Shown: positions 1-7,254 of the stretch, piece by piece
How positions within the stretch are numbered: position 1 is the first letter of the stretch
How the letters are laid out: each line of letters begins with the position of its first letter
DNA from: an uncultured Lachnospiraceae bacterium
GTDB lineage: Bacteria; Bacillota; Clostridia; Lachnospirales; Lachnospiraceae
Assembly: GCA_910579085.1 (NCBI GenBank)
Contig: CAJTRU010000092.1
Span: 1 to 12,157 of the forward strand
Length of the DNA: 12,157 nucleotides
Direction of reading: 5' to 3'
Notes under the pieces: generated by a model
What the model saw: only the letters and a program-made list of their open reading frames with translations
Database searches by the model: none
Told to the model about the DNA's origin: nothing
Program-made: the position numbers and the translations under genes

Positions 1-125
1 GCTGGTGCTTAAGCCCTGTCTTAAAATGTTCCGTAGGAACATTAAGGGCTTTATGTATCCATTGCGTGCGAGCCCAAGCGGAAGCGTGCTTTGTTCATGG
101 AAGCCACTTTGGATTTGACAGCCCA
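1..125 (+). ncRNA. Candidate structured RNA, truncated at window edge
   Basis: No credible coding frame covers this stretch, but it is strongly structured. Bases 25-32 and 36-43 form a perfect 8-bp stem (AATGTTCC / GGAACATT) with a 3-nt loop. It is nested in AAGCCCT (11-17) pairing with AGGGCTT (45-51), with a 7-nt bulge on one side. GCTG at the very left edge (1-4) can pair with CAGC at 119-122, so the RNA may be closed by a longer stem cut by the window. The shape and position could suit the distal part of a 6S-like RNA or another small RNA, but I cannot match a family from memory. Strand is assumed from G-U tolerance and from the downstream gene; it could also be transcribed from the other side. 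Confidence 0.3.
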
Positions 126-251
126 TAATTATTAAATTCCCGCATATCCCCTTAACTAAATAGCATTATTTTATATTGGCATAGTGGTTTGCAGGGACGT
201 GCCCTGTCATGTAATAATTTAATGGAACACCAGAAACCCTGCGTCCGTCCT

Positions 252-261
252 CCCCCCCCCC
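252..261. repeat. C10 homopolymer tract upstream of the fliK-like gene
   Basis: Ten consecutive C residues sit in an otherwise AT-rich spacer, about 118 bases before the start codon of the fliK-like gene. The rest of bases 126-378 holds no gene: only a small hairpin (CAGGG / CCCTG around 193-207), an AT-rich palindrome (GAAATT / AATTTC at 275-288) and the promoter-like site listed separately. Long mononucleotide runs are prone to slippage, so its length may vary between cells or be misread by sequencing. Confidence 0.8.
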
Positions 262-303
262 AACAGAATAACTTGAAATTACAATTTCTGCTGTTCATTT
301 TGT

Positions 304-330
304 TTGAAATTTCTTCATTTATGACGATAA
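304..330 (+). promoter_or_regulatory. Sigma-28-like promoter candidate for the fliK-like gene
   Basis: GACGATAA at 323-330 matches seven of eight bases of the flagellar sigma factor (sigma-28/SigD) -10 consensus GCCGATAA. Eleven bases upstream, TTGAAATT (304-311) is a weak match to the TAAAGTTT -35 element. Transcription would begin near 337, about 40 bases before the start codon. No better sigma-A pair is visible in the same spacer. The link to flagellar regulation fits the product of the downstream gene but is inferred. Confidence 0.4.
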
Positions 331-378
331 ATATATAAAGTATAACTGACAAAGATTTGCAGGAAAGGCGGAGAATAT

Positions 379-2598
379 ATGGACAATCCAAAAATAAACC
401 CTTTAAATGCCCATGCTGCTGGAGGCAGGCAGGCCCAGGCGCAGCCAAGGCAGCACCAGACGGCAGGCAGGAACGGTTCTGCTTCTGTACAGGCTAATTC
501 TGCCAGTGCTGCAAGGACTAAAGATTTTGGTGTGGTACAAAGCCCTGGAAGGCTCTATGAAGGTGATATTATCAGAGGTGAAGTTTCTGATTTATGTAAT
601 AATGATATAACTATTACTCTTGAAGATAATACTATACTCCGGGCTAAAATTACAGGAAACCCAATGCTGTCTATCGGGCAGACCGCTGCTTTCAGGCTTG
701 GTGGTGTTTCTGGCGGAAGCATACTGCTTGAAGCTATCAAAAACAGCTTTACTGAAACAGAACTTACTCTTATTAATAAAGCCCTTGATGAAGCAGGACT
801 CCCCCCGACGCAGCACAACCAGAGTGCTGTCAAAGCACTTATGGATAATATGCTCCCAATTAATAAGGAGTCTATACAGCACCTTATGCAGCAGTCATAT
901 GATTATAAGACCAATGATATGAACACCCTTGCAATAATGAACCGCCTTATGATGGATATTAATGCTGATACAGTAAAACAGTTCAGCAGTTATATGAATG
1001 GTACACACCAGCTTCTGGGCCAGATACAGGATTTCGCCCAAAATATACCTGCACTCCTTAATACACTTGCAAGTGGCGGCGCTTCTGGCACATTATCAGC
1101 GTTTGGGGAAAGACTTCTTTCCATAGCCCTTTATGACAATGCAGGAGGTACAGGCAGCATGCCAGATGGTACATTGTCTGTTTCACAGCTTACAGCCAGC
1201 CAGATGCAGGAACTTATGGAACTTTTGTCTGAGACCCCTCTTACAGAGGATGTTATTGCACAGCTTAAGGATGGTTCACTGTCCATACATGATGCCCTGT
1301 CTTTACTACGTGATGCAATTATATCTGGCACTGCAAAAATGCCTGAAGGGATTACACAGGAAGGCATAACAGACCAGCTTTTCCTTATAAACATGGCACT
1401 TGGCCAGGGTGATGGTGAAGAGGCGGTAATGAAGCAGACAGAGGACATTATTAAAAATATCCCTGTTGCAGATGCAAATATTACAGCAGAAGCAGAGGAA
1501 GAAACAACTGGCAGCAATAAAGCAGATAACAATCCTGGAAATGCAGAAATAACAGAAGGAAATGCAGAAAATACAGCAGACAAGGCTGGCAGCAGGTTCA
1601 ATTTTGCTAATAAATTTTTCCAGACTATTACAGAAACTGCCAAGAATTCTTTTAATAATACATTAAACTTTTTGCAACAGGCAGCTACCCCTGGCACAAA
1701 GCAGGAACAGCAGCCAGTGCACACAATTATTGACACACTTGCAGATTTATATGGGAAGGAAAGCCGCCAGAGCGACAGTCTTGGTTCATTTCTTACAGCA
1801 GGTGAACGCAATGAACTGGTTACAAAGTTTGATTTCCTGCCTGTAAGCAAATCATTTATTAATAAAGTCCTGTCAGGCGAAGCAACTGCTAAAGAGGTGG
1901 TTACAGTTGTTAAAAACATTATACCACTTGCAGAACCTTCTGCTGTACAAGGGCTTCTTGGCTCACATGTGTTTGAAAATATACTTGGGAAGTTTTTACA
2001 GTCATCATGGACCCTTACACCTGATAAGCTGAAAAAAGAAGGTGAAGTAAATTCATTCTATGATAAAATGAAAACACAGCTCAGGCAGTTTGAAGACCTT
2101 ATACAAACTGCACTTTCAGGCGAAGATTCAGATAATATGGGGCGCTCAGCGCATGATATGGAGAGTAATATTGAATTTATGAAGACATTAAGTGAAACAT
2201 TTTCATACTTGCAAATGCCTTTAAAGCTTCAGAACCAGGACGCACATGCCGATTTATATGTATATACGCAAAAGGAGAAACTTAAACATAACCCAGAAAA
2301 TGTACATGTGCTTCTGCATCTTACTCTTGAGCACCTTGGTGATATTGACATTTACCTGGATAAGAAAAAAAATGACATCAATGCAAAGTTTTCTCTTGAA
2401 GATTTACCATCTATTGATTTAATCAGGACTAATTCTGATATGTTAAAAAGTGCATTGAACGGGCAGGGTTATTCATGCCAGGTCGATGTTTCCCAGGCTG
2501 GTGCAGGCACAAGCACAGTTAATGAATTTGTTGATGCTAAAATCAACACATCTGCAACGGCTGATATGAAGCGCTTCTCATTTGATATTAGAGCATAG
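379..2598 (+). CDS. FliK-like flagellar hook-length control protein
   Basis: This 739-residue soluble protein has the layout of a FliK-type hook-length ruler and export-switch protein. A Gln/Ala-rich disordered N-terminus (1-45) is followed by a small beta-rich segment (about 53-117), long helical and low-complexity stretches including an acidic Asn/Glu/Ala linker (about 368-410), and a compact C-terminal domain (about 623-705). That last domain carries the Flg_hook-like pattern LTLEHLGDIDIYL followed by an alternating strand and a helix ending in Leu-x-x-x-Gly-Tyr. FliK proteins are exported by the flagellar type III system and signal through their C-terminal domain when the hook reaches its length. 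The ATG is preceded by AGGAAAGGCGGAG (361-373). The gene stands alone, convergent with a PilZ gene, and no other flagellar structural gene is in view. The C-terminal pattern is divergent, so it may be a FliK paralogue. Family call moderate, coding status very secure. Confidence 0.72.
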   Translation: MDNPKINPLNAHAAGGRQAQAQPRQHQTAGRNGSASVQANSASAARTKDFGVVQSPGRLYEGDIIRGEVSDLCNNDITITLEDNTILRAKITGNPMLSIGQTAAFRLGGVSGGSILLEAIKNSFTETELTLINKALDEAGLPPTQHNQSAVKALMDNMLPINKESIQHLMQQSYDYKTNDMNTLAIMNRLMMDINADTVKQFSSYMNGTHQLLGQIQDFAQNIPALLNTLASGGASGTLSAFGERLLSIALYDNAGGTGSMPDGTLSVSQLTASQMQELMELLSETPLTEDVIAQLKDGSLSIHDALSLLRDAIISGTAKMPEGITQEGITDQLFLINMALGQGDGEEAVMKQTEDIIKNIPVADANITAEAEEETTGSNKADNNPGNAEITEGNAENTADKAGSRFNFANKFFQTITETAKNSFNNTLNFLQQAATPGTKQEQQPVHTIIDTLADLYGKESRQSDSLGSFLTAGERNELVTKFDFLPVSKSFINKVLSGEATAKEVVTVVKNIIPLAEPSAVQGLLGSHVFENILGKFLQSSWTLTPDKLKKEGEVNSFYDKMKTQLRQFEDLIQTALSGEDSDNMGRSAHDMESNIEFMKTLSETFSYLQMPLKLQNQDAHADLYVYTQKEKLKHNPENVHVLLHLTLEHLGDIDIYLDKKKNDINAKFSLEDLPSIDLIRTNSDMLKSALNGQGYSCQVDVSQAGAGTSTVNEFVDAKINTSATADMKRFSFDIRA
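1537..1578 (+). repeat. Tandem 21-bp imperfect duplication in the fliK-like linker
   Basis: Two adjacent 21-base units (1537-1557 and 1558-1578) differ at three positions and encode GNAEITE followed by GNAENTA. They lie in the low-complexity acidic linker, in frame, so copy changes would alter linker length without breaking the protein. Confidence 0.7.
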
Positions 2599-2639
2599 AT
2601 TGAAAAGGCAGGTTTTACCTGCCTTTTCTTCTTTCAATC
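2598..2639. terminator. Bidirectional terminator between convergent genes
   Basis: AAAAGGCAGG (2603-2612) pairs perfectly with CCTGCCTTTT (2618-2627) around a 5-nt loop. An outer arm GATTGAAA (2598-2605) is complementary to TTTCAATC (2632-2639) and is an alternative extension. T-rich sequence follows the stem on both strands, so it can end the plus-strand fliK-like transcript and the minus-strand pilZ transcript. The outer arms overlap the stop codons of both genes. Confidence 0.85.
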
Positions 2640-3032
2640 TTCAATTTCTGGATAGTCCTCTTTATTAATACAGCTTTTCCCTGTACCATCAAATATATAG
2701 TCAAATACAGGAGACATGCCTACAAATTCACATCCATACACTGTAAAACCATCGTCACGCTGTTTTCTCCTTACAATTCTTACAACACAGTTAACGCTGT
2801 CCCTTCCATCCTCAAACTGGAGCCTTAAATCAAAATAAAAGCCTATTGGAAGAATACTTTTTGTTACAAACCCCATCCCATACTTTGATATATCAATAAC
2901 TTCTATAGGTGCATTAAGATTGTTTACATGTACATTATTCTGCTTAAATACAGAAGAAACCTGAAGATGCATAATAGCTGGTACTCTCTGGCTTCTTCTG
3001 TTTTCAATTTCAATTTCCTGCTCTTCCTCCAT
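2634..3032 (-). CDS. Single-domain PilZ protein, probable c-di-GMP receptor
   Basis: A 132-residue protein that is essentially one PilZ domain. The two c-di-GMP-binding signatures are present: RxxxR at residues 12-16 (RRSQR) and DxSxxG at 47-52 (DISKYG), followed by beta-strands ending in a YGCEFVGM element. The signature residues are intact, so binding of cyclic di-GMP is expected. There is no YcgR-type N-terminal domain, membrane segment or other effector domain, so any output would go through a protein partner. The start is supported by GGGAGGAG (3036-3043) three bases upstream of the ATG. It is the last gene of the dapL-gat block, 49 bases after gatB, and converges with the fliK-like gene. 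In flagellated bacteria PilZ proteins often tune motility; that role here is inference from the neighbour. Confidence 0.88.
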   Translation of the reverse strand: MEEEQEIEIENRRSQRVPAIMHLQVSSVFKQNNVHVNNLNAPIEVIDISKYGMGFVTKSILPIGFYFDLRLQFEDGRDSVNCVVRIVRRKQRDDGFTVYGCEFVGMSPVFDYIFDGTGKSCINKEDYPEIED

Positions 3033-3046
3033 AATCTCCTCCCATA

Positions 3047-3074
3047 TTATAACATGCTTTTATATATGTTATAA
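3047..3074. repeat. 9-bp perfect inverted repeat in the gatB-pilZ spacer
   Basis: TTATAACAT (3047-3055) and ATGTTATAA (3066-3074) are perfect inverted repeats separated by 10 bases, filling the 49-base gap between gatB and pilZ. On the minus strand the arm nearest pilZ also contains TATAAT, but that sits only 2 bases before the ribosome binding site and so is unlikely to be a usable -10 box. It could be an AT-rich hairpin for mRNA processing or an operator; no T-run makes it a clear terminator. Confidence 0.6.
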
Positions 3075-3081
3075 AGGCATA

Positions 3082-4512
3082 TTATAAAAGTTCTTTAAGA
3101 ATTGCATTTACCGTTGCAGGGTCTGCCTTGCCCTTCATTTCTTTCATTATCTGCCCTACAAGGAAACCTGCTGCCTTTTTCTTGCCATTATGGTAATCTT
3201 CTACAGGCTGTGGGTTTTCTTTTATGACTTTCTGTACAACCTCTCTTAGCGCCCCATCATCTGACACGGCTTTTAGCCCGTTTTCTTCAACATATTTTTC
3301 AGGGTCAGTATTGTCATTAAACATTTTTTCAAATACTTCTTTGGCTGTCTGGCTGTTTATTACTTTGCCTTCTGCCAGGTTTACAAGTTTAGCAAGGTTC
3401 TCTGGTGAAAACTTAAGCCCAGAAGGCTCTATGTTATTCTCTTTCATAAGACGCATTGTTTCAACCATAAGCCAGTTTGATACTTTCTTAGGGTTGTTGC
3501 ATATAGCAGAAGCCTTTTCAAAAATATCTGCAAGATGCTTGTCCCCTGTAATAATCTGGGCATCATATTCTGGAATTTTAAACTCCTCTTTATAGCGCTT
3601 TAACTTTTCATCACGGAACTCTGGCTGCGCTGCCCTTATTTCTTCCAGCCACTCATCACTTATAACTACTGGTACAAGGTCTGGTTCTGGGAAATAACGG
3701 TAGTCCTGTGCATCTTCTTTGGAACGCATTGCATACGAATACTCTTTATTGTCATCCCAGCGCCTTGTTTCCTGTATTACTTTGCCACCTGATTCAATTA
3801 TATCAATCTGGCGCTCTTTTTCTGCCTCAATAGCCCTTGCAATAGCCTTAAATGAATTAAGGTTTTTCATCTCTGTACGTGTGCCAAACTCTGCCGCCCC
3901 TGCTTCCCTTATGGAAAGGTTTACATCTGCACGCATTGACCCCTCCTGGAGCTTGCAGTCTGATGCACCAAGGTACTGTATAATAAGGCGCAGCTTGTCA
4001 AGATATGCTATTACTTCATCCGCTGAACGCATATCTGGCTCTGAAACAATCTCAATAAGCGGCACACCTGAACGGTTAAAGTCTACAATTGAACTCTCAC
4101 CCCATTCATCATGTACCAGTTTCCCTGCATCCTCCTCCATATGGATTTCATGTATGCCTATAGTCTTAGTACCGCCATCTTCTGTTGTAATTTCAATTCC
4201 GCCATCCCTGCATATAGGGTAATAAAGCTGTGATATCTGGTAATTCTGTGGATTGTCAGGATAAAAATAGTTCTTGCGGTCAAATTTGCAGTTCTGTGTA
4301 ATCCTGCAATTAGTGGCAAGTCCTACAGCAGCAGCATATTCAACTACCTTTTTATTTAAAACAGGAAGTGAACCGGGCATACCTGTACAGACAGGGCATG
4401 TATGCGAATTTGGCGCACCCCCGAATTCTGTAGGGCATGAACAGAAGATTTTAGTTTTAGTTGCAAGCTCTACATGCACTTCAAGTCCAATAACTGTTTC
4501 ATACTGTTTCAT
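3082..4512 (-). CDS. gatB: Asp/Glu-tRNA(Asn/Gln) amidotransferase subunit B
   Basis: GatB is the tRNA-binding and kinase subunit of GatCAB. It phosphorylates the mischarged Glu-tRNA(Gln) or Asp-tRNA(Asn) so that ammonia from GatA can amidate it in the cytoplasm. The 476-residue product has the usual full length. The N-terminal cradle begins ETVIGLEVHVEL and carries the zinc-site cysteines C24, C26, C39 and C42 (CxC and CxxC), then the conserved FDRKNYFYPD and TEMKNLNSF motifs. The end (about 330-476) is the helical YqeY-like tail that reads the tRNA, including VGQIMKEMKGKADP. The ATG follows GGAGG (4520-4524) with 7 bases between. It lies 26 bases after gatA and is clearly co-transcribed with it. 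No anomalies seen. Confidence 0.97.
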   Translation of the reverse strand: MKQYETVIGLEVHVELATKTKIFCSCPTEFGGAPNSHTCPVCTGMPGSLPVLNKKVVEYAAAVGLATNCRITQNCKFDRKNYFYPDNPQNYQISQLYYPICRDGGIEITTEDGGTKTIGIHEIHMEEDAGKLVHDEWGESSIVDFNRSGVPLIEIVSEPDMRSADEVIAYLDKLRLIIQYLGASDCKLQEGSMRADVNLSIREAGAAEFGTRTEMKNLNSFKAIARAIEAEKERQIDIIESGGKVIQETRRWDDNKEYSYAMRSKEDAQDYRYFPEPDLVPVVISDEWLEEIRAAQPEFRDEKLKRYKEEFKIPEYDAQIITGDKHLADIFEKASAICNNPKKVSNWLMVETMRLMKENNIEPSGLKFSPENLAKLVNLAEGKVINSQTAKEVFEKMFNDNTDPEKYVEENGLKAVSDDGALREVVQKVIKENPQPVEDYHNGKKKAAGFLVGQIMKEMKGKADPATVNAILKELL

Positions 4513-4538
4513 TAATAAACCTCCATTCTGCTTCCCGT

Positions 4539-5996
4539 TTACGCAAGCGGGCTGTATTTATATTCTCTTGTCTGCTCAAATGAATATGCTGCACGTATTA
4601 TATTTTTCTCTTCAAAACAATTGCCTAAAATCTGAAGCCCTATAGGAAGGTTCTTGCTGTCCATTCCACAAGGTACAGTTATTCCTGGAAGCCCTGCAAG
4701 GTTTGCTGAAATTGTATAAATATCACCAAGGTACATTTTAAGCGGGTCACTTAAACTCTGCCCAAGCGCAGGGGCTGTAGACGGGGCAGCAGGCCCGAGT
4801 ATTACATCATATTTGCTAAATGCATTGTCAAACGCTTTTTTAATAAGGGCTTTTGTTTTAAGCGCTTTTATATAATACGCATCATAGTAGCCAGAACTAA
4901 GCACAAATGAACCAAGCATAATCCTTCTCTTTACTTCTGCACCAAACCCTTCTGAACGTGTTTTTTTATACATATTGTGAAGCCCGTTATAATCCTCTGT
5001 ACGGAAACCATATTTTACCCCGTCAAACCTTGCAAGGTTTGAACTTGCCTCTGCACATGCAATTATATAGTATGCAGGTATTGCATAATCAACAAGGCTT
5101 AGGTTAAATTCTTCAATAATTGCACCCTTTTTCTCAAGTTCTTTTGCAGCATTAAGGACTGCTTCTTTTACTTCACTGTCAAGCCCTTCACCAAAATAAT
5201 CAGAAGGTATGCCTATTTTCATGCCTTTTACATTATCAACAAGCGCAGATGTAAAATCATAGCTGTCACGTTGGACAGATGTTGAGTCTTTCTTGTCATA
5301 TGATGCTATTATTTCCAGTACTGTTGCACAGTCAGTAACATCCTTTGCAACAGGCCCTATCTGGTCAAGTGAAGAACCATATGCTATAAGCCCGTAACGT
5401 GAAACAGTGCCATACGTAGGTTTTATCCCTGTAACACCACAGAATGAACTTGGCTGCCTTATAGAACCACCTGTATCTGAACCAAGTGCATAAGGGCACT
5501 CACATGCTGCTACAGCAGCACATGAACCTCCTGATGAACCTCCGGGAACATGCCCTGTATTCCAAGGGTTCTTTGTAACCCCGTAAGCAGATGTTTCAGT
5601 AGTACTGCCCATAGCAAACTCATCCATATTTGTCTTGCCAATAATTACAGCACCTGCCCTTTCAAGGTTAAGAACCGCTTCTGCTGTATATGAAGGCACA
5701 TAATTTCCAAGTATCTTTGAACTGCATGTTGTAAGCAGCCCTTCAGTACACATATTGTCCTTTATTGCGACAGGCACACCAGCAACAGGGCCTGCCAGCT
5801 TTCCTTCATCAATCAGCTTTTGTACTTCATTTGCACGCTTTACAGCACCCTCCCTGTCAATAGTGACAAAACTGTTAACCTCTGCTTCCTTCGCCTCAAT
5901 TGCATCCAGTGCAGCCTGGACAGCTTCTGGTGCAGATATCTCTTTGTTCTTTATTTTCTCTCCAAGCCCTGTGGCTGTCAAATTCATTAAAGACAT
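4539..5996 (-). CDS. gatA: Asp/Glu-tRNA(Asn/Gln) amidotransferase subunit A
   Basis: GatA is the amidase-signature subunit that hydrolyses glutamine and passes ammonia to GatB. With the start chosen here the protein is 485 residues, the usual GatA length, and the catalytic triad falls at K79 (in VAIKDN), S154 (in GGSSGG) and S178 (in GSDTGGSIRQP), the same numbers as in the well-studied Staphylococcus aureus enzyme. A longer frame begins four codons upstream at 6008, but that ATG overlaps the Shine-Dalgarno sequence GGAGGG (6001-6006), so the internal ATG is the real start. It sits between gatC (26-base gap) and gatB (26-base gap) in the common gatCAB order. No missing motifs or frameshifts seen. 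Confidence 0.97.
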   Translation of the reverse strand: MSLMNLTATGLGEKIKNKEISAPEAVQAALDAIEAKEAEVNSFVTIDREGAVKRANEVQKLIDEGKLAGPVAGVPVAIKDNMCTEGLLTTCSSKILGNYVPSYTAEAVLNLERAGAVIIGKTNMDEFAMGSTTETSAYGVTKNPWNTGHVPGGSSGGSCAAVAACECPYALGSDTGGSIRQPSSFCGVTGIKPTYGTVSRYGLIAYGSSLDQIGPVAKDVTDCATVLEIIASYDKKDSTSVQRDSYDFTSALVDNVKGMKIGIPSDYFGEGLDSEVKEAVLNAAKELEKKGAIIEEFNLSLVDYAIPAYYIIACAEASSNLARFDGVKYGFRTEDYNGLHNMYKKTRSEGFGAEVKRRIMLGSFVLSSGYYDAYYIKALKTKALIKKAFDNAFSKYDVILGPAAPSTAPALGQSLSDPLKMYLGDIYTISANLAGLPGITVPCGMDSKNLPIGLQILGNCFEEKNIIRAAYSFEQTREYKYSPLA

Positions 5997-6000
5997 TTTT

Positions 6001-6006
6001 CCCTCC
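6001..6006 (-). promoter_or_regulatory. Ribosome binding site deciding the gatA start
   Basis: GGAGGG on the minus strand lies four bases before the ATG at 5996 and overlaps the alternative upstream ATG at 6008, ruling the upstream one out. Confidence 0.85.
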
Positions 6007-6022
6007 ATTAAGTTACACCAAA

Positions 6023-6316
6023 CTATACTATAGTTTTAGGAACTACAAAACAGTCATCTTTTCTTTCAGGTGCATTAGCAAGTGTAATTTCCCTGCCATC
6101 ACCATTACATACTTCATCTTCCCTGAATACATTATTTACTGGGAAAATATGTGACATTGGTTCTACCCCTTCTGTATCCAGTTCATTAAGCTGGTCTATA
6201 TAATCAAGCATCCTCCCCATATCCTTCTTTGCCTGTTCCTTCTCTTCACTGTCCAGTTCAAGCTTTGCAAGAATTCCTACATACTCAATAGTTTCGTCTG
6301 AAATCATATTTGCCAT
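6023..6316 (-). CDS. gatC: Asp/Glu-tRNA(Asn/Gln) amidotransferase subunit C
   Basis: GatC is the small belt-like subunit that wraps GatA and GatB and stabilises the complex. The 97-residue product has the family's normal size and shape: an N-terminal helix starting with a SDETIEYVGILAKLEL pattern, a second helix with MLDYIDQLNELDTEGVEP, then an extended segment (MSHIFPVNNVFREDEV) ending in a FVVPKTI tail. GGAAGGG precedes the first ATG by about 8 bases; a second in-frame ATG three codons on is less well placed. The ribosome binding site overlaps the stop codon region of the preceding DUF1002 gene (14-base gap), pointing to coupling or at least co-transcription. Confidence 0.95.
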   Translation of the reverse strand: MANMISDETIEYVGILAKLELDSEEKEQAKKDMGRMLDYIDQLNELDTEGVEPMSHIFPVNNVFREDEVCNGDGREITLANAPERKDDCFVVPKTIV

Positions 6317-6330
6317 AACTATATCCCTTC

Positions 6331-7254
6331 CTAACCAAACAGCCCGCTGAAAAAATCTTTTATTGCATTAAATATATTTGCAAAAAAGTCACCAACTTTC
6401 TCTGCAAGACCTTTTGTATCAACTTTGCTAAAATCAATTCCCGCATCCTTAAGTTTATTATAAATTTCTGATGCCTGCTCTTTTATAGTGTCAACATCTA
6501 TATCTACTTCCGAAACTTTTTTAAGCATTGTTGTCAGCTTTTCAACATCTTCCTCTTTTATATTTATCTTAAGGGCTTCTGCTGATGCTTCAACTGCATC
6601 CCTTATATCATCCAGTGATGAAAGCTCTTCTTCAAAAATCTTCTGTTTAGCAGCAGCTACAAGCTGTACTACCTTGTCATTATCGCCAATGCTTTCTGCA
6701 ACTTCTGCTGTTGTTACAAGTTCATCTGTTGCCGTATCCATTGTACTTTCTGGGATGTCCTGCCCTGTCATAACAGAATACGCTTTCATCGCACCCACAA
6801 GAGCTGAAGTCCCTGATATATTAAACGGGGCAGCAACTGTAACTTTAGCATCACTTAAACCTGCTGTTATTAGCGCATTACAATACATTCCCGATGTACA
6901 GTAATTTACATTATTCGTTGATACAAAAATCCCGCTTCCCTCTTCAGTTTTAACTACCATTACTGATGAAAGCGCCCTTGTGCCTATTACTGATGCGTCA
7001 AGATAACTGCCAAGGTAATCATGTTCATCCTTATTTGTAACTTCTATTGTTTTATAATCTGCAAGGCCTGCCTCTGTAAGCCCGAAAATATTTAAAACAG
7101 AAGCTTTCTCAGATGGTTTTAAATCTGCACCAAATGCAATGTATTTATCATAACCAGATGCAGGAACAGCATCTGCCTTTGCTGGCACTGGCGCTGTAGC
7201 CGCCAGTACACATACTGCCAGGGCTATACAAACCCCTTTTACTATTTTTATCAT
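6331..7254 (-). CDS. Secreted DUF1002-family protein (YpuA-like)
   Basis: The 307-residue product has a classical signal peptide: K3/K6, a hydrophobic core at about 8-21 and a likely cleavage after A27 (AKA, then D). The mature protein resembles DUF1002 proteins such as Bacillus YpuA, with a compact N-terminal half around YDKYIAFGADLKPSEK and an NVNYCTSGMY-like central segment, then a helical, acidic C-terminal half. The biochemical role of the family is not known to me. The last 20 residues are an unusual Phe-rich amphipathic stretch (DFFANIF and KDFFSGLFG), which could touch the membrane from outside. Its ATG overlaps the dapL stop by four bases (ATGA), so it is translationally coupled to dapL, and gatC follows 14 bases later. 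Family call fairly good; function unknown. Confidence 0.82.
   Translation of the reverse strand: MIKIVKGVCIALAVCVLAATAPVPAKADAVPASGYDKYIAFGADLKPSEKASVLNIFGLTEAGLADYKTIEVTNKDEHDYLGSYLDASVIGTRALSSVMVVKTEEGSGIFVSTNNVNYCTSGMYCNALITAGLSDAKVTVAAPFNISGTSALVGAMKAYSVMTGQDIPESTMDTATDELVTTAEVAESIGDNDKVVQLVAAAKQKIFEEELSSLDDIRDAVEASAEALKINIKEEDVEKLTTMLKKVSEVDIDVDTIKEQASEIYNKLKDAGIDFSKVDTKGLAEKVGDFFANIFNAIKDFFSGLFG

Noticed and set aside
152..448. Minus-strand 98-codon frame across the left spacer
   Set aside because: It runs over the C10 tract and antisense to the fliK-like start, with no recognisable domain; composition does not look coding.
1131..1919. 262-codon minus-strand frame inside the fliK-like gene
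   Set aside because: It is a Ser/Val-rich shadow produced by the codon use of the real gene; no domain and no start signal.
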